Notes: a model not told the origin generated them from the sequence alone. DNA of 64,000 bases from Streptococcus sp. oral taxon 431 (GCF_023115445.1 NZ_JALDUI010000012.1:1-64000), one strand, 5' to 3'. Shown: positions 38,740 through 49,408, counted from the stretch's first letter. Numbers and translations are program-made.

Positions 38740-39406
38740 TCAAAATCTCCCGAATTTTTACCATGTTGGAGAGCGAGATTTGTCCTGGGGCACTAGCTAC
38801 ATCTAGACTTGCAAACGACCAACTTGAACCCGTTACATCTGAAGTGATACGAGATACCTTACCCACTTTGCCCATAGAAATCGTTACATATTCTTGTTCA
38901 GGGTTGAGGGTTTTAAATCCTCGTGTGAAATTCATGAGGTCTAATACATCTTGTGCTGTATGTGCCATTACAGATACCTTAACTACTTTCGGAGTTAGGC
39001 TAGTTAGCTCTGACAAAATTTCCATCATATTGTCTGGAGTTTCCTGGAAATTATGGTAACTCAAAACCAAATTTGGAAAATCTAGCATCTGCTCAAAAAC
39101 ATCCTTGTGACCAAAATACTCAAAATCAAGGTATTCAGGTTGATAGAGTTGAGCTACATCCTTGATAATCTGAACATAGTCTTCCGATGACAGGTCTATC
39201 TCTCCTCCTTCAGCACGTGTGCGCAAGGTAAAGAGAAGTTCGCGACCTGCAAACTTTTCAAAAATGGCAGGCGCTACCTGTAAAATAGCTTCTTTTGGTA
39301 GAAAATCAGCACGCCACTCAATGATATCTGCATCGATATAACGCATGGCATCAAGCCCTTGTGCTTCTTCTAAATTCTTTGGCATTACTGAAACGACTAA
39401 TTTCAT
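38729..39406 (-). CDS. aroD: 3-dehydroquinate dehydratase, type I
   Basis: A 225-residue class I dehydroquinase that dehydrates by a Schiff-base mechanism. EWRADFL near 32, the catalytic-histidine region LSYHNF near 116, and the Schiff-base lysine in [11 protein letters not shown] near 140 are visible. It overlaps the rRNA methyltransferase-like gene by 4 bp, so the aro operon starts with that gene. Confidence 0.95.
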   Translation of the reverse strand: MKLVVSVMPKNLEEAQGLDAMRYIDADIIEWRADFLPKEAILQVAPAIFEKFAGRELLFTLRTRAEGGEIDLSSEDYVQIIKDVAQLYQPEYLDFEYFGHKDVFEQMLDFPNLVLSYHNFQETPDNMMEILSELTSLTPKVVKVSVMAHTAQDVLDLMNFTRGFKTLNPEQEYVTISMGKVGKVSRITSDVTGSSWSFASLDVASAPGQISLSNMVKIREILNED

Positions 39407-40566
39407 TTAGTTACCTTCATGCTAATCACCTTGAGGTAATTACTGCTTTCATCTTTTTTGTTATAGACAAAATCTGCTGGAAGTCCATATTTATTTAAAA
39501 TCTGGTAACTTCTTCCTGCAAAACCTTTGTCGATTTGTTCGGTGAACTTTTGACGGGAAACATTGGCAGCATTGGTGCTAGCAATGATCATACCTCCCGG
39601 ATTTAAAATCTCTAAACTCTGGGAAATCAACTTGTGATAGTCCTTAGCTACAGAGAAAGTTTGCTTTTTATTACGGGCAAAGCTAGGTGGATCTAGAACG
39701 ATCACATCATAAGATAAGCCCTTACGTTTAGCGTATTTAAAGTATTCAAAGACATCCATAACAATGAAACGATGATTGTCAAGACTGAGTCCATTGGCAT
39801 GAAAATGAGCTTCTGACAGTTCTCTCGAACGTTTGGCTAGGTCTACAGAGGTTGTTTCACTAGCTCCTCCCATTGCTGCAGCTACTGAAAAGGCAGCTGT
39901 GTAGGAAAACATATTAAGCAAGGATTTCCCCATAGCTAAACCATCCACCAAGCTACCACGCACTTCATGTTGGTCCAAGAAGATGCCTGTCATAAGACCG
40001 TCGTTCATAAAGACTTGATAGAGAACTCCATTCTCAAGAACTGTAAAATTTTCTGGTGCTTCTTGACCATAGATATGGGCAGACTCATAGTCTAGACCTT
40101 TAAAACGAATCTTTTCATAGGCACCTAAGACTTCAGGGAAAACCTGAGCAAAAGCTGCTAAAATCTCTTGGCGAAGTCCATAGATATAGGAATTATACCA
40201 GGAGAAAACAACATAATCTTCATAGAGATCCAAAGTCATTCCACCAAAACCATCGCCTTCTTGATTAAACAAACGGAAGGCAGTTGTCAACTCATCTTGA
40301 TAGTAAGAAGAACGTTTTTGTTTGGCTTTTTCAAACAAACTTTCAAAGAATTTTTGGTTAAAAGAAAGCTGCTGGTTCGTTACAAACCAACCAATCCCCT
40401 TATTTTGACGAGATAAATAAGCCTTGCCCAAAAACTGCTTGCTTTGACTAAATACCTCAACTTCCTGATCAGTTTCAGATAGTTCTGGAAAATCAATTTC
40501 CTCCAAAAGTACTAGACCTTGGTTTAGTTTTTTTTCAACACGTCTACTGACGAATACTTTATTCAT
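39403..40566 (-). CDS. Class I SAM-dependent 23S rRNA methyltransferase, RlmI/RlmK-like
   Basis: A 387-residue protein with an N-terminal PUA-like region ([14 protein letters not shown]...) and a C-terminal methyltransferase domain: [20 protein letters not shown] near 215, VDLAKRS near 240 and [11 protein letters not shown] near 292. The family makes 5-methylcytosine in 23S rRNA; the exact target is unproven here. The ATG at 40566 is preferred, since a GTG two codons earlier lies too close to the promoter. A TATAAT only 7 bases before this ATG suggests a leaderless mRNA. Confidence 0.88.
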   Translation of the reverse strand: MNKVFVSRRVEKKLNQGLVLLEEIDFPELSETDQEVEVFSQSKQFLGKAYLSRQNKGIGWFVTNQQLSFNQKFFESLFEKAKQKRSSYYQDELTTAFRLFNQEGDGFGGMTLDLYEDYVVFSWYNSYIYGLRQEILAAFAQVFPEVLGAYEKIRFKGLDYESAHIYGQEAPENFTVLENGVLYQVFMNDGLMTGIFLDQHEVRGSLVDGLAMGKSLLNMFSYTAAFSVAAAMGGASETTSVDLAKRSRELSEAHFHANGLSLDNHRFIVMDVFEYFKYAKRKGLSYDVIVLDPPSFARNKKQTFSVAKDYHKLISQSLEILNPGGMIIASTNAANVSRQKFTEQIDKGFAGRSYQILNKYGLPADFVYNKKDESSNYLKVISMKVTK

Positions 40567-40573
40567 AAACACT

Positions 40574-40602
40574 ATTATAACAAATTTTGTGACAATTCAC
40601 AA
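40574..40602 (-). promoter_or_regulatory. Promoter of the rRNA methyltransferase/aro operon; apparently leaderless
   Basis: On the minus strand TTGTGA (40597-40602) and TATAAT (40574-40579) are separated by 17 bases. The first base of the ATG is 8 bases beyond the -10, where transcription normally starts. No Shine-Dalgarno fits. Confidence 0.7.
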
Positions 40603-40742
40603 AATAGAAACTATTGATTCATCCATCATCTTACCCTATCTGAGAGAATTTTTCTTCCCATCAGTCCTGCTATTTTTCTTTTATAGTATTTCAACACTTC
40701 TAGTCGAAAAATAGACATAAAATTCAAAGAGTATAATTCTAA

Positions 40743-40756
40743 CGCAAACGTTTGCG
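40743..40756. promoter_or_regulatory. MalR/CcpA-type operator
   Basis: The perfect palindrome CGCAAACGTTTGCG matches the LacI-family operator described for pneumococcal MalR and is also close to a CcpA cre site. It overlaps the -35 region of the amylase promoter, so repression by steric block is expected, with release by maltose/maltodextrin or loss of glucose. Confidence 0.85.
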
Positions 40757-40780
40757 CAGAAGCTAACTTTATGCTACAAT
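40752..40780 (+). promoter_or_regulatory. Alpha-amylase promoter
   Basis: TTGCGC (40752-40757) and TACAAT (40775-40780) are 17 bases apart. AAGAGGA upstream of the ATG at 40813 serves as ribosome site. Confidence 0.7.
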
Positions 40781-40812
40781 AATTCTCATCACTGTAAGTA
40801 AGAGGATCAACT

Positions 40813-42264
40813 ATGAAAAATCAAACCCTAATGCAATATTTTGAGTGGTATCTCCCCCACGATGGAAATCACTGGACACGCCTAGCTGACGACGCTGAAC
40901 ATCTAGCCAACTTAGGTATTAGTCACATTTGGATGCCACCTGCTTTTAAAGCAACAAATGAAAAGGATGTTGGTTATGGCGTCTATGACCTATTTGACCT
41001 TGGAGAATTTAATCAGAAAGGTACTGTACGTACCAAGTATGGCTTTAAAGAAGACTATCTTCATGCCATCCAAACTTTAAAATCTCATGGGATTCAACCA
41101 ATGGCTGATATCGTCTTAAATCATAAGGCAGCCGCTGACCATTTAGAATCTTTCCAAGTCATCGAAGTGGATCCAGAAGATCGAACTGTGGAACTAGGAG
41201 AACCTTTTACCATCAATGGCTGGACTGGTTTTACCTTTGACGGACGACAAAACACCTACAATGACTTCCACTGGCACTGGTACCACTTTACTGGAACTGA
41301 CTATGATGCCAAACGCCGTAAATCTGGGATCTATCTGATACAGGGAGACAACAAAGGCTGGGCTCATGAAGAATTAGTCGACAATGAGAATGGCAATTAC
41401 GACTATCTCATGTATGCCGATCTAGATTTCAAACATCCTGAAGTGATAAAAAATATCTACGATTGGGCAGATTGGTTTATGGAAACAACTGGTGTATCTG
41501 GTTTCCGTTTGGATGCAGTTAAACACATTGACTCTTTCTTTATGCGCAATTTCATTCGCGATATCAAAGAAAAATATGGTCAAGATTTTTATGTTTTTGG
41601 TGAATTTTGGAATCCAGACAAAGAAGCCAACCTAGAATACCTCGATAAAATTGAAGAACGCTTTGATCTTGTCGATGTTCGCCTTCACCAAAATCTCTTT
41701 GAAGCAAGCAAATCTGGAGAAGACTATGATTTGACAACCATCTTTGAGGATAGTCTAGTTCAACTCAATCCAGACCGAGCTGTAACCTTTGTCGATAACC
41801 ATGACACCCAACGAGGTCAAGCTCTGGAGTCTACTGTTGAAGAATGGTTTAAACCAGCAGCCTACGCCCTCATTCTTTTGCGAGAGCAGGGGCTTCCATG
41901 TGTATTTTACGGAGACTACTACGGTATTTCTGGTCAATATGCTCAGCAAGATTTCAAAGATGTTCTTGACCGTCTACTTGCTATCCGAAAAGATTTGGCT
42001 TACGGAGAGCAGATTGACTACCTTGATGATCCTAATTGTATCGGTTGGGTCCGTTCAGGAGCTGAAAATCAATCACCACTTGCCATCGTGATTTCTAATG
42101 CCCAAGCAAACTCTAAAACCATGTTCGTCGGTCAAGAATGGACTGACCAAACCTTTGTTGATTTGCTTGGTAACCATCCTGACCAAGTAACCATCAATGC
42201 TGAAGGTTATGGAGATTTCCCAGTTACAGAACGCTCTCTTAGTGTATGGGGACTGGCTAACTAA
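40813..42264 (+). CDS. Cytoplasmic alpha-amylase (GH13, AmyS-like)
   Basis: A 483-residue GH13 amylase hydrolysing alpha-1,4-glucans. It has no signal peptide and so acts inside the cell, presumably on imported maltodextrins or stored glycogen. Catalytic residues can be placed: Asp in GFRLDAVKHID near 232, Glu in VFGEFWNP near 263, and Asp in FVDNHDTQ near 327. The N-terminal LMQYFEWYLPHDG is typical of the long, Ca-dependent Bacillus-type amylases. It is monocistronic, controlled by the operator at 40743-40756, and followed by a BOX element and terminator. Confidence 0.96.
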   Translation: MKNQTLMQYFEWYLPHDGNHWTRLADDAEHLANLGISHIWMPPAFKATNEKDVGYGVYDLFDLGEFNQKGTVRTKYGFKEDYLHAIQTLKSHGIQPMADIVLNHKAAADHLESFQVIEVDPEDRTVELGEPFTINGWTGFTFDGRQNTYNDFHWHWYHFTGTDYDAKRRKSGIYLIQGDNKGWAHEELVDNENGNYDYLMYADLDFKHPEVIKNIYDWADWFMETTGVSGFRLDAVKHIDSFFMRNFIRDIKEKYGQDFYVFGEFWNPDKEANLEYLDKIEERFDLVDVRLHQNLFEASKSGEDYDLTTIFEDSLVQLNPDRAVTFVDNHDTQRGQALESTVEEWFKPAAYALILLREQGLPCVFYGDYYGISGQYAQQDFKDVLDRLLAIRKDLAYGEQIDYLDDPNCIGWVRSGAENQSPLAIVISNAQANSKTMFVGQEWTDQTFVDLLGNHPDQVTINAEGYGDFPVTERSLSVWGLAN

Positions 42265-42269
42265 TCAAT

Positions 42270-42422
42270 TAATACTCTTCGAAAATCTCTTCAAACCACG
42301 TCAGCTTCTCCTTGCCGTATATGTGTTACTGACTTCGTCAGTTCTATCCACAACCTCAAAACGGTGTTTTGAGCAACCTGCGGCTCGCTTCCTAGTTTGC
42401 TCTTTGATTTTCATTGAGTATA
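42270..42422 (+). repeat. BOX-type repeat element, second copy
   Basis: It begins TAATACTCTTCGAAAATCTC and ends TTTTCATTGAGTATA, and contains the TTACTGACTTCGTCAGTT hairpin. It is about 90% the reverse complement of the copy at 14001-14153. It lies directly after the amylase stop codon, upstream of the terminator, and so would be transcribed in the amylase 3' UTR. Confidence 0.85.
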
Positions 42423-42430
42423 AAACACAA

Positions 42431-42482
42431 AAAAAAATGCCCACAAGCTAGATTTTCTTTCTAGTCTGTAGGCATTTTTTCT
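42431..42482. terminator. Bidirectional terminator between amylase and dnaD-like genes
   Basis: AAAAATGCC pairs with GGCATTTTT, with an inner CTAGA / TCTAG pairing; A- and T-runs flank the stem. It serves the converging amylase and DnaD-like genes. Confidence 0.85.
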
Positions 42483-42499
42483 ATTATCAGTACTTAAAT

Positions 42500-43174
42500 T
42501 TAGTCTTTCCAAAGATCCATGGCATTTTGAAAATCTGCAGAAACTTGAACATTTTGAGGATTAGTCGCTTCTCTCTCCTGACGCTTAGCCTCTACCTGGA
42601 CTACACTCTTAATGCCTTCATGACGCCAGTTTCGTAGGATAGCCTGGATATACTTCCAATTTGGCTTTCCATTCAAAACGGCCTCACGTAAGGCTTCTTT
42701 GATTAGGTTCGCACTGGTTCCGTCTTCTTTCAAACTCTTTTCTAAATCTTCGATCTCAAAAGGACTCAAGAGACGCCCTAGTTCTTGTTGGAAGGTTTCC
42801 ACCAAGTCTTTCAAATCATTTTTAGCAGGTGCCACTTGGCTTGATTCTTGTTTTTCAAAAAGCTGGTCCAAACGTTCTAAAGCAAGGGTCGCATCAAAAA
42901 TAACTTCTATTTCTCCATTGAGTTCAATCGTACGATATTGGAGTAAGCCTTTTTCTGTCAATCTGGAAATCGCTTGATTGACTTCATAGACTTGCTTGCC
43001 TATTTTCTCAGCGATTTGACTTGGGGACAATTCCCCTAAAACTGTTGTATTTTGTAGGTAAAAGAATTGCCAAACTAAGAAATCATCGCTTGATGAGAAA
43101 AGTTGATTGTAGTTTAAGAACAGAGCACTTGGTAAGACCAAGTTCCCTGATTTGAAAGCATCTAAATATGTCAT
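42500..43174 (-). CDS. DnaD-domain protein (primosomal/replication-related)
   Basis: A 224-residue protein with an N-terminal winged-helix region (SPSQIAEKIGKQVYEVNQAI near 57-76) and a C-terminal DnaD domain (LLSPFEIEDLEKSL near 138 and GKPNWKYIQAILRNWRHEGI near 172). DnaD proteins remodel DNA and help load helicase at origins and restart sites in Gram-positives. The MTYLDAFKSGNLVLP start at 43174 follows AGAGGA; a longer frame reaching to 43228 overlaps metA and has no ribosome site. It is 8 bp downstream of the metA stop. Confidence 0.9.
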   Translation of the reverse strand: MTYLDAFKSGNLVLPSALFLNYNQLFSSSDDFLVWQFFYLQNTTVLGELSPSQIAEKIGKQVYEVNQAISRLTEKGLLQYRTIELNGEIEVIFDATLALERLDQLFEKQESSQVAPAKNDLKDLVETFQQELGRLLSPFEIEDLEKSLKEDGTSANLIKEALREAVLNGKPNWKYIQAILRNWRHEGIKSVVQVEAKRQEREATNPQNVQVSADFQNAMDLWKD

Positions 43175-43182
43175 AATTCCTC

Positions 43183-44127
43183 TTATAAATATCCAAAATG
43201 AGACACATCTTCTTCTGCACTCTTCCACTCAAAAGGCGTTTCTTGGTAGACTGCATAATTTACCCAGTTACTGAAAAAGAGAGCTGCTGAGGAACTCCAA
43301 CGCATACAAGGAAGTTCATGGATGTCATCATTTTTGAAATAATTTTCTGGTATATGGGGATCTAAACCAGCATCTAGATCTCTAAAATATTCCTTGGCTA
43401 GCGTATCACGATCATACTCCAAATGCCCAAAGCTATAAACTTCTCTTAAATCTCGGCTTGCAAGGATAGAGATTCCCACTTCTTTTCCAGATGCTAAAAT
43501 CTCTAGATTTGTTTTGTTTAGAATATCTTCTTTGTGGACTTCTGTATGGCGAGAATGAGGGGATACATACAAATCATCAAAACCTCTCAGCAAAAGATGA
43601 CCTTCTTTTAAAACATCCTGAGGATAAATTCCCGAAAGTTTTTGAGCCATCTGGTGTTTATCTACGCCGTAACGATAGTAGAGGCCAGCCTGTGCTCCCC
43701 AGCAAATATGCAGGGTTGAAAAGACATGAGTCTTTGACCAATCGATGACCTGAGTAAATTCCTCCCAATAATCCACTTCTTCAAAAGGGAGATGCTCAAC
43801 TGGAGCTCCTGTGATAATCAAGCCATCAAAATACTGATCTTGAACTTCCGAGAAGGTCTTATAAAAAGTCTCCATATGCTCAGAACGAGTTGTTTTCGAC
43901 TGATGACTTTCCATATATAAGAAATCAATATCTAACTGCAAGGGAGTATTAGCTAAATGTCGTAAAAGCTGAGTCTCTGTAACCATCTTCTGTGGCATCA
44001 AGTTTAAAATCAGGATTTTCAGTGGTCGAATATCCTGATGAGCCGCCCGCTGGTCATCCATGACGAAAATATTTTCCGTTCGTAAAATCTCAACTGCTGG
44101 TAATTTTTTATCAATTCGAATCGGCAT
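43183..44127 (-). CDS. metA: Homoserine O-acyltransferase (MetA type)
   Basis: A 314-residue enzyme acylating homoserine at the start of methionine synthesis. The catalytic Cys lies in [12 protein letters not shown] near residue 142, with SPHSRHTE near 197 and [11 protein letters not shown] near 233 providing His and Glu. MetA-fold enzymes may use succinyl- or acetyl-CoA; the acyl donor is not decided here. The RBS AAGGAG precedes the ATG. Confidence 0.94.
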   Translation of the reverse strand: MPIRIDKKLPAVEILRTENIFVMDDQRAAHQDIRPLKILILNLMPQKMVTETQLLRHLANTPLQLDIDFLYMESHQSKTTRSEHMETFYKTFSEVQDQYFDGLIITGAPVEHLPFEEVDYWEEFTQVIDWSKTHVFSTLHICWGAQAGLYYRYGVDKHQMAQKLSGIYPQDVLKEGHLLLRGFDDLYVSPHSRHTEVHKEDILNKTNLEILASGKEVGISILASRDLREVYSFGHLEYDRDTLAKEYFRDLDAGLDPHIPENYFKNDDIHELPCMRWSSSAALFFSNWVNYAVYQETPFEWKSAEEDVSHFGYL

Positions 44128-44219
44128 GGAAATCTCCTTACTGTATCAATTCTAGGCTCAAACGAACATACAGTCGTCAAATGAAAAATCAGCTGACGAA
44201 AGTCCTTCCCTTTATTATA
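44128..44219 (-). promoter_or_regulatory. metA promoter and long 5' leader
   Basis: The minus strand has TATAAT at 44214-44219 and then an 80-base leader before the metA ATG. In the leader, CGTCAGCTGA and TTTGACGACTG could form alternative pairings. Control by methionine is plausible but no known riboswitch is recognised. Confidence 0.4.
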
Positions 44220-44292
44220 CTGTAAGAAGATATAGTTTTCAATTATAGTTTTTCTCTAACTAGATATAGCCTTTTTTTATATCAGATGAAGA

Positions 44293-44318
44293 GAAAACAG
44301 CCCTAGGGACTGTTTTTC
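44293..44318 (-). terminator. apt terminator
   Basis: The palindromic stem AAAACAGTCCCTAGGGCTGTTTT lies right after the apt stop at 44320 and is followed by T-rich sequence on the minus strand. Confidence 0.75.
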
Positions 44319-44319
44319 A

Positions 44320-44832
44320 TTAATAATGCATAAGCACTTTATAATCGTAATCTCCGATAGCTTCGCGACCTTTAAGCTCATCAAGCTCAATCAAGAAGGC
44401 ACAGCCAGCTACGATACCACCAAGTTTTTCAATCATTTCGATGGTTGCTTTCACAGTACCACCTGTTGCCAAAAGGTCATCTACGATCAGAACACGTTGA
44501 CCTGGTTTGATAGCATCTGCGTGCATAGTCAAAGTATCAACACCATATTCTTTTTCGTAGTCAGCTGAAATGACTTCGCGTGGCAATTTTCCTGGTTTAC
44601 GCACAGGTGCAAAACCAATTCCCAACTCAAAAGCAACTGGACATCCAACGATAAATCCACGCGCTTCTGGTCCTACGATCATATCGATCTTTTTGTCAGT
44701 AGCATATTGAACAATTTCACGAACAGCATAGCTGTAGGCATTTCCGTTGGCCATCAAAGGGCTGATATCACGGAATGTAATTCCTTCTTGTGGATAATTT
44801 TCAATACTTGCAATGTAATCTTTTAAGTTCAT
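44320..44832 (-). CDS. apt: Adenine phosphoribosyltransferase
   Basis: A 170-residue purine-salvage enzyme converting adenine and PRPP to [11 protein letters not shown] near 21, GPEARGFI near 54 and the PRPP loop [13 protein letters not shown] near 112-124 are visible. It is flanked by its own promoter (TATGGTATAAT) and terminator, so it is monocistronic. Confidence 0.97.
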   Translation of the reverse strand: MNLKDYIASIENYPQEGITFRDISPLMANGNAYSYAVREIVQYATDKKIDMIVGPEARGFIVGCPVAFELGIGFAPVRKPGKLPREVISADYEKEYGVDTLTMHADAIKPGQRVLIVDDLLATGGTVKATIEMIEKLGGIVAGCAFLIELDELKGREAIGDYDYKVLMHY

Positions 44833-44864
44833 AGCATTTCTTTCTTTTTAAGTTTTTACTCCCT

Positions 44865-44873
44865 ATTATACCA
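44865..44873 (-). promoter_or_regulatory. apt promoter (extended -10)
   Basis: The minus strand reads TATGGTATAAT about 32 bases before the apt ATG. The same extended -10 is found before prfB and licD. Confidence 0.6.
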
Positions 44874-44954
44874 TAAATCTTAGAAAAGAGAAATAGAAAG
44901 AAACCCTGGAAACTGAGTCCAAGGCTTCTGATCAAATCTGTAACTATTGCTCGT

Positions 44955-45560
44955 TTAATGAAATCTTTCCTTCTTTTTGCTTTTAGATTTTTGATTGCGT
45001 TGACGATTTTGTTGGATGCGCCACTCTCGCTCAAAGTAGGACATGGTTTCAAATACTCTGCGTGGTAAACCAACATCCAGCAAATAGATTGGGATTTTCA
45101 AAACATTTGCTTGCTTTGCAGTCAAAAATCTACTTCGTAGACGATTCCATAAAGAGTTGAATTTTTTAAAATCCTTGTCATAAAAATGAACTTCAATAGT
45201 ATAAAAATCCCTTGAACTTCTACCACCCTTGATTCTCATAAGAGAAAACGTTTCTACCTACCCCCAGGAATAAAACTGCCAATCTTTTTTAGGATGTGGC
45301 TTATAGGAAAAACCTTGGACCGTACATTTCAAATACTCTTTATCTGAAAAAAGAAGTCGCAAACGTTCATACAAAATCCATCCAACAATGATGATTAAGA
45401 ATAAGACAAAGAGTCTTAATGCCACCAATCCCACAGGTGCCTCCTTGGGATAGGTCATCATAAAAGATAGGATCCAAAGAAGAAAAGCTAACTCAACTAA
45501 GCAGAGAACAATAGTCCAAATGATTTTCTTACTGCTCCATTTGATAATTTTTTCTTCCAT
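44955..45560 (-). pseudogene. Membrane protein gene split by one in-frame TAG stop
   Basis: Two adjacent frames are the same reading frame. The first encodes 100 residues with two membrane segments (about 14-32 and 47-64) and ends in WQFYSWG. A TAG follows at 45258-45260, then six codons (VETFSL) lead into MRIKGGRSSRDFYTIEVHFY and about 80 more residues with a basic end. Together they make a protein of about 200 residues: two membrane helices then a cytoplasmic PH-like region, as in STM3941-type proteins (low certainty). The ATG at 45560 abuts the ABC-F stop codon. The nonsense codon probably kills the gene; either piece could still be translated. Confidence 0.65.
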
Positions 45561-47428
45561 TAAGCTAACTCACTTAAATATTCATAGCGTTCATATTTTT
45601 CCAGCAAGGCTTCATTCTTCTCGTCCAATTCTTTCTGAAGAGTCGCTAGTTTCCCAAAGTCAGAACCATTTGCTAGCATTTCTTCCTCTATAGAAGAGAT
45701 GCGGTTTTCCAAGGCTTCGATGTCACCTTCAATACTTGCCCATTCTTGCTTTTCTTGGTAGGTCATCCGTTTCCTTTCTTCGCGGACTTTGACGACTTTT
45801 TCTTTCTCAGCCTTTTGAACTTGACTTGTCGCTTCTTCTTCAAAGGCCTTTTCATCTAGGTAGTCTGTGTAATGCCCAAAGAAAGGACGGATGGTCCCAT
45901 TCTTAAAGGCAAGGATCTTAGTCGCAACCTTATCAAGAAAATAACGATCGTGACTAACAGTTAAAACTGGACCAGCAAAACCTTGTAAGAAATTTTCTAG
46001 AACTGTCAAGGTTGCAATGTCTAGGTCATTAGTCGGTTCGTCTAATAAAAGTACATTGGGCTTTTCTAGGAGAAGTTTAAGGAGGTAAAGTCGTTTTTTC
46101 TCACCACCCGACAACTTCTCAATCAAGGTACCGTGCGTTGAACGCGGGAAAAGAAATTGTTCTAGTAATTCTGCAATGGATGTTGTAGAGCCACCACTGG
46201 TCTTAACCTCTTCTGCCACTTCTTGTAGGTAATTGATAACTCGCTTGCTTTCATCCAAACCTTCGATTTGTTGAGAGAAATAGGCGATTCGAACCGTCTC
46301 ACCGATGATAACTTGTCCTTCAGTAGGTTCAAGACTCCCCGCAATGAGATTGAGAAGAGTTGACTTACCAACACCATTGTCACCAACGATTCCGATACGG
46401 TCTTTGGCTTGAATCAAAAGGTTAAAATCTTGCAGAATCTGTTTGTCGTCATAGGCAAAGGAAACATCCTTAAACTCGATGACCTTTTTACCGATACGGC
46501 TAGTTTCAAAATTCATGCTCAAGTCTGTTTCAACACTAGTATCAGAAACCTCCTTTTTCAAGTCATGGAATCGATTGATGCGTGCCTGTTGCTTGGTTGC
46601 ACGAGCTTGAGGTTGCCGTCTCATCCAAGCCAATTCTTGCTTGTAAAGCTGTTCCTTTTTGTGAAGAAGAGCTGCGTCGCGCTCATCCTGTTCAGCCTTG
46701 AGACGAACATAGTCTTGGTAATTTCCTTGATATTCTGTCAAACCAGCTCGGTCCAACTCGAAAATTCTCGTTGAAAGCGCATCTAGGAAGTAACGGTCGT
46801 GGGTGATAAATAACACTGTTTTCTTGGAATTTTTCAAGAAGAGGGTTAGCCACTCAATGGTCGCAATATCCAAGTGGTTGGTAGGCTCATCAAGAAGCAA
46901 AAGATCATGGTTGCCCAGAAGGACTTGCGCCAACTGAACCCGTCTTCGCAAACCACCTGACAGGGCTCCAACGGGAGTTGATAAATTCTGAATACCCAAC
47001 TTGCTGAGAACGGTCTTGACCTGACTCTCAATTTCCCAAGCTTGGAGGGAATCCATCTCCGCCATAACCCTTTCCAAACGTGCCTGCTTATCCTCACTGT
47101 AGTTGAGCATGAGCAATTCATACTCACGGATCAACTGGATTTCTTTCAAATCACTCGATAGAACAGTATCCAAGACAGTCTTACTATCATCAAAATCTGG
47201 GTCCTGAGTCAAGTAGCCAATCTTGTAATCATTTTTTACCGAAAAAGGGCTTACGTCACCATCAAAACCAGAAACTCCTGAAAGAACATCTAAAAGGGTT
47301 GTTTTTCCAGTTCCATTGACACCGATAAGACCGATTCTGTCCAAGTCATGGATGATAAAGGAAATATCCTTAAAGACAGTCTTGTCTCCAACGGATTTAC
47401 TTAGTTTTTCAACAATAAAATCACTCAT
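45560..47428 (-). CDS. ABC-F family ATPase, Uup-like
   Basis: A 622-residue soluble protein with two ABC domains: Walker [11 protein letters not shown] near 37 and [10 protein letters not shown] near 345, signatures LSGGLRRR and LSGGEKKR, and Walker [12 protein letters not shown] and [13 protein letters not shown]-terminal coiled coil occupies about residues 525-622. ABC-F proteins of the Uup group act on the ribosome or on DNA/ribosome stress; this one has no membrane domain and is not a transporter. It overlaps the cca gene upstream by 4 bp. Confidence 0.93.
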   Translation of the reverse strand: MSDFIVEKLSKSVGDKTVFKDISFIIHDLDRIGLIGVNGTGKTTLLDVLSGVSGFDGDVSPFSVKNDYKIGYLTQDPDFDDSKTVLDTVLSSDLKEIQLIREYELLMLNYSEDKQARLERVMAEMDSLQAWEIESQVKTVLSKLGIQNLSTPVGALSGGLRRRVQLAQVLLGNHDLLLLDEPTNHLDIATIEWLTLFLKNSKKTVLFITHDRYFLDALSTRIFELDRAGLTEYQGNYQDYVRLKAEQDERDAALLHKKEQLYKQELAWMRRQPQARATKQQARINRFHDLKKEVSDTSVETDLSMNFETSRIGKKVIEFKDVSFAYDDKQILQDFNLLIQAKDRIGIVGDNGVGKSTLLNLIAGSLEPTEGQVIIGETVRIAYFSQQIEGLDESKRVINYLQEVAEEVKTSGGSTTSIAELLEQFLFPRSTHGTLIEKLSGGEKKRLYLLKLLLEKPNVLLLDEPTNDLDIATLTVLENFLQGFAGPVLTVSHDRYFLDKVATKILAFKNGTIRPFFGHYTDYLDEKAFEEEATSQVQKAEKEKVVKVREERKRMTYQEKQEWASIEGDIEALENRISSIEEEMLANGSDFGKLATLQKELDEKNEALLEKYERYEYLSELA

Positions 47429-48624
47429 TTTTTCTCCCTCAAGTAGGTATGAATAGCTTCCAAGTTATTTTCCAAATCTCCATCCACAATAGCATTCTCA
47501 ATCTCTGCTAAAATTTCTCCCATTTCTGGTCCTGGTTGATAGCCATATTCTTTGATCAAAATCCCACCATTGATTTGAATTTCTTTCTTATCATGAATGG
47601 TCAAACTCTCATAGGTTTCTGTGATAGCTTGCGGATTGACTTCTTTCCCTTGAGCTCGGCGAAGATTTTCAGCCTGTAAAAGTAAATCTAGATCAAAGCG
47701 GTAACAATCGCGCTTGCTTAGTTCTCCTTCTTCACGAAGTTCTAAGATTGTAAGTAAATCTTGAACTTGCTTGGCAAATTGACGCGAAGTTTTCCAATGT
47801 TTCAAAAATTGTTGAGCATCTTCCACTTCTAAAACCCATAAAAGTGCTGCCCAGGCTTGCTCAGAAGATTCAAAGGTAAAATCAACCTCTAAGTCAAACA
47901 AAGATTGGAGTTTGTCCTGACTACCAGCCATATCTGGAAGATAATCATAAGCTTTACTTGCAATCATGGAAGATAAACCTACTCGCCAATAGGGAGCCAG
48001 TAAAAGTTTATCAAATTCAACAAAAGTACGCTCCACAGAGATTTTCTCTAAGAGTGGCGTTAAGGTCTTCATCGCTTCAAAGGTTTCTTGCTCGAGTTCA
48101 AAACCAAGACTGGCTTGAAAACGAAATCCGCGCATAATGCGTAGCGCGTCTTCGTTGAAACGTTCACTAGCTACACCAACTGCTCGTAAAACTTGATTTT
48201 CTAGATCTTGTAAACCATCAAATAAATCAACGATTTCCCCTTCTTCATCCAAGGCAAAGGCATTGACTGTGAAATCTCGGCGTTTGAGGTCCTCTTCTAA
48301 CGAACGAACAAAAGAAACTGAACTTGGTCTACGGTAGTCTACATAGACATCTTCTGTTCGAAAAGTGGTCACTTCGTACTCTTCATCTCCGTCTAAAACC
48401 AAAACGGTTCCATGCTCAATGCCAATGTCAGCTGTACGAGGGAAAATCTGCTTGGTCTCTTCTGGATAAGATGACGTCGCGATATCTACATCATGGATGG
48501 GACGATTGAGTAGGGCATCCCTAACAGAGCCTCCAACAAAATAGGCTTCAAAGCCTGCTTCTTTAATTTTTTCTAATACTGGTAAAGCCTTCTGAAATTC
48601 AGAAGGCATTTGTGTTAATCTCAT
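47425..48624 (-). CDS. cca: CCA-adding tRNA nucleotidyltransferase
   Basis: A 399-residue enzyme that adds or repairs the 3' CCA of tRNA. The nucleotidyltransferase head has GGSVRDALL near 31 and the catalytic DVDIATS near 44. [10 protein letters not shown] near 114 and [13 protein letters not shown] near 159 follow. It overlaps dapB by 4 bp and the ABC-F gene by 4 bp. Confidence 0.96.
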   Translation of the reverse strand: MRLTQMPSEFQKALPVLEKIKEAGFEAYFVGGSVRDALLNRPIHDVDIATSSYPEETKQIFPRTADIGIEHGTVLVLDGDEEYEVTTFRTEDVYVDYRRPSSVSFVRSLEEDLKRRDFTVNAFALDEEGEIVDLFDGLQDLENQVLRAVGVASERFNEDALRIMRGFRFQASLGFELEQETFEAMKTLTPLLEKISVERTFVEFDKLLLAPYWRVGLSSMIASKAYDYLPDMAGSQDKLQSLFDLEVDFTFESSEQAWAALLWVLEVEDAQQFLKHWKTSRQFAKQVQDLLTILELREEGELSKRDCYRFDLDLLLQAENLRRAQGKEVNPQAITETYESLTIHDKKEIQINGGILIKEYGYQPGPEMGEILAEIENAIVDGDLENNLEAIHTYLREKK

Positions 48625-49388
48625 AATAAGTGTTCTAATCCATAGACAAGCTCATGACGCTTGACAACTTCTTTGATTCCCAAATTCACCCCTGTCATGA
48701 AGGAGCTACGATCATAGGAGTCATGACGTAGGGTCAATCCTTCTCCCTGATTTCCAAATATAACTTCCTGATGAGCTACCAAACCTGGTAAACGGACTGA
48801 GTGGATTCGCATACCATCAAAATTAGCTCCACGTGCACCAGCGATGAGTTCTTCCTCATCACTAGCACCTTGTTGGATAGACTCACGAACCTCTGCCATC
48901 AATTCCGCTGTTTTGATAGCTGTTCCGCTAGGGGCATCTTTTTTCTTGTCATGGTGAAGCTCAATAATCTCTACATTTGGGAAGTATTTTGCAGCTTGTG
49001 CCGCAAATTGCATGAGTAAGACAGCACCCAAAGCAAAGTTAGGAGCAATCAAGCCACCCAAGTTTTTAGAACGAGAAAATTCTTTTAGTTCTTCAATCTC
49101 TTGACTAGTGAAACCTGTTGTTCCAACGACAGGAGCAAAGCCATTTTCAAGCGCAAAACGGGTATTCTCATAGGCAACAGCTGGTGTTGTAAAGTCCACC
49201 CACACATCTGCCTCAAAACCTGCCAAGTCATTCTTATCATTGAATACTGGAATTCCCTGCCAGTCAGATGCAGACTCAAAAGGATCCAATACTGCTACTA
49301 GTTCAAGTTCAGGATCAGACAAAACCATCTGACAAGCAGATTGGCCCATTCTCCCCTTAAAACCAGCAATAATTACTCGAATACTCAT
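48621..49388 (-). CDS. dapB: 4-hydroxy-tetrahydrodipicolinate reductase
   Basis: A 255-residue enzyme of the lysine/diaminopimelate pathway using NAD(P)[13 protein letters not shown] at 9-20 is the nucleotide loop; [20 protein letters not shown] near 142-161 holds the catalytic His and Lys. It is the first gene of a dapB-cca-ABC-F run with 4-bp overlaps. Confidence 0.96.
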   Translation of the reverse strand: MSIRVIIAGFKGRMGQSACQMVLSDPELELVAVLDPFESASDWQGIPVFNDKNDLAGFEADVWVDFTTPAVAYENTRFALENGFAPVVGTTGFTSQEIEELKEFSRSKNLGGLIAPNFALGAVLLMQFAAQAAKYFPNVEIIELHHDKKKDAPSGTAIKTAELMAEVRESIQQGASDEEELIAGARGANFDGMRIHSVRLPGLVAHQEVIFGNQGEGLTLRHDSYDRSSFMTGVNLGIKEVVKRHELVYGLEHLL

Positions 49389-49408
49389 CTCAATCTCTAC
49401 TCCTGTTT

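Noticed and set aside
42197..42451. A + strand frame across the end of the amylase gene and the second BOX element
   Set aside because: Out of frame with the amylase and composed of BOX sequence; no ribosome site.
44128..44213. A SAM riboswitch or T-box in the metA leader
   Set aside because: The leader is too short and lacks the conserved T-box or S-box sequences; only generic pairings are visible.
44801..45076. Separate minus-strand frame (91 codons) between apt and the split gene
   Set aside because: It overlaps the better-supported frame of the split membrane-protein gene and runs through the apt promoter into apt; no ribosome site or family.
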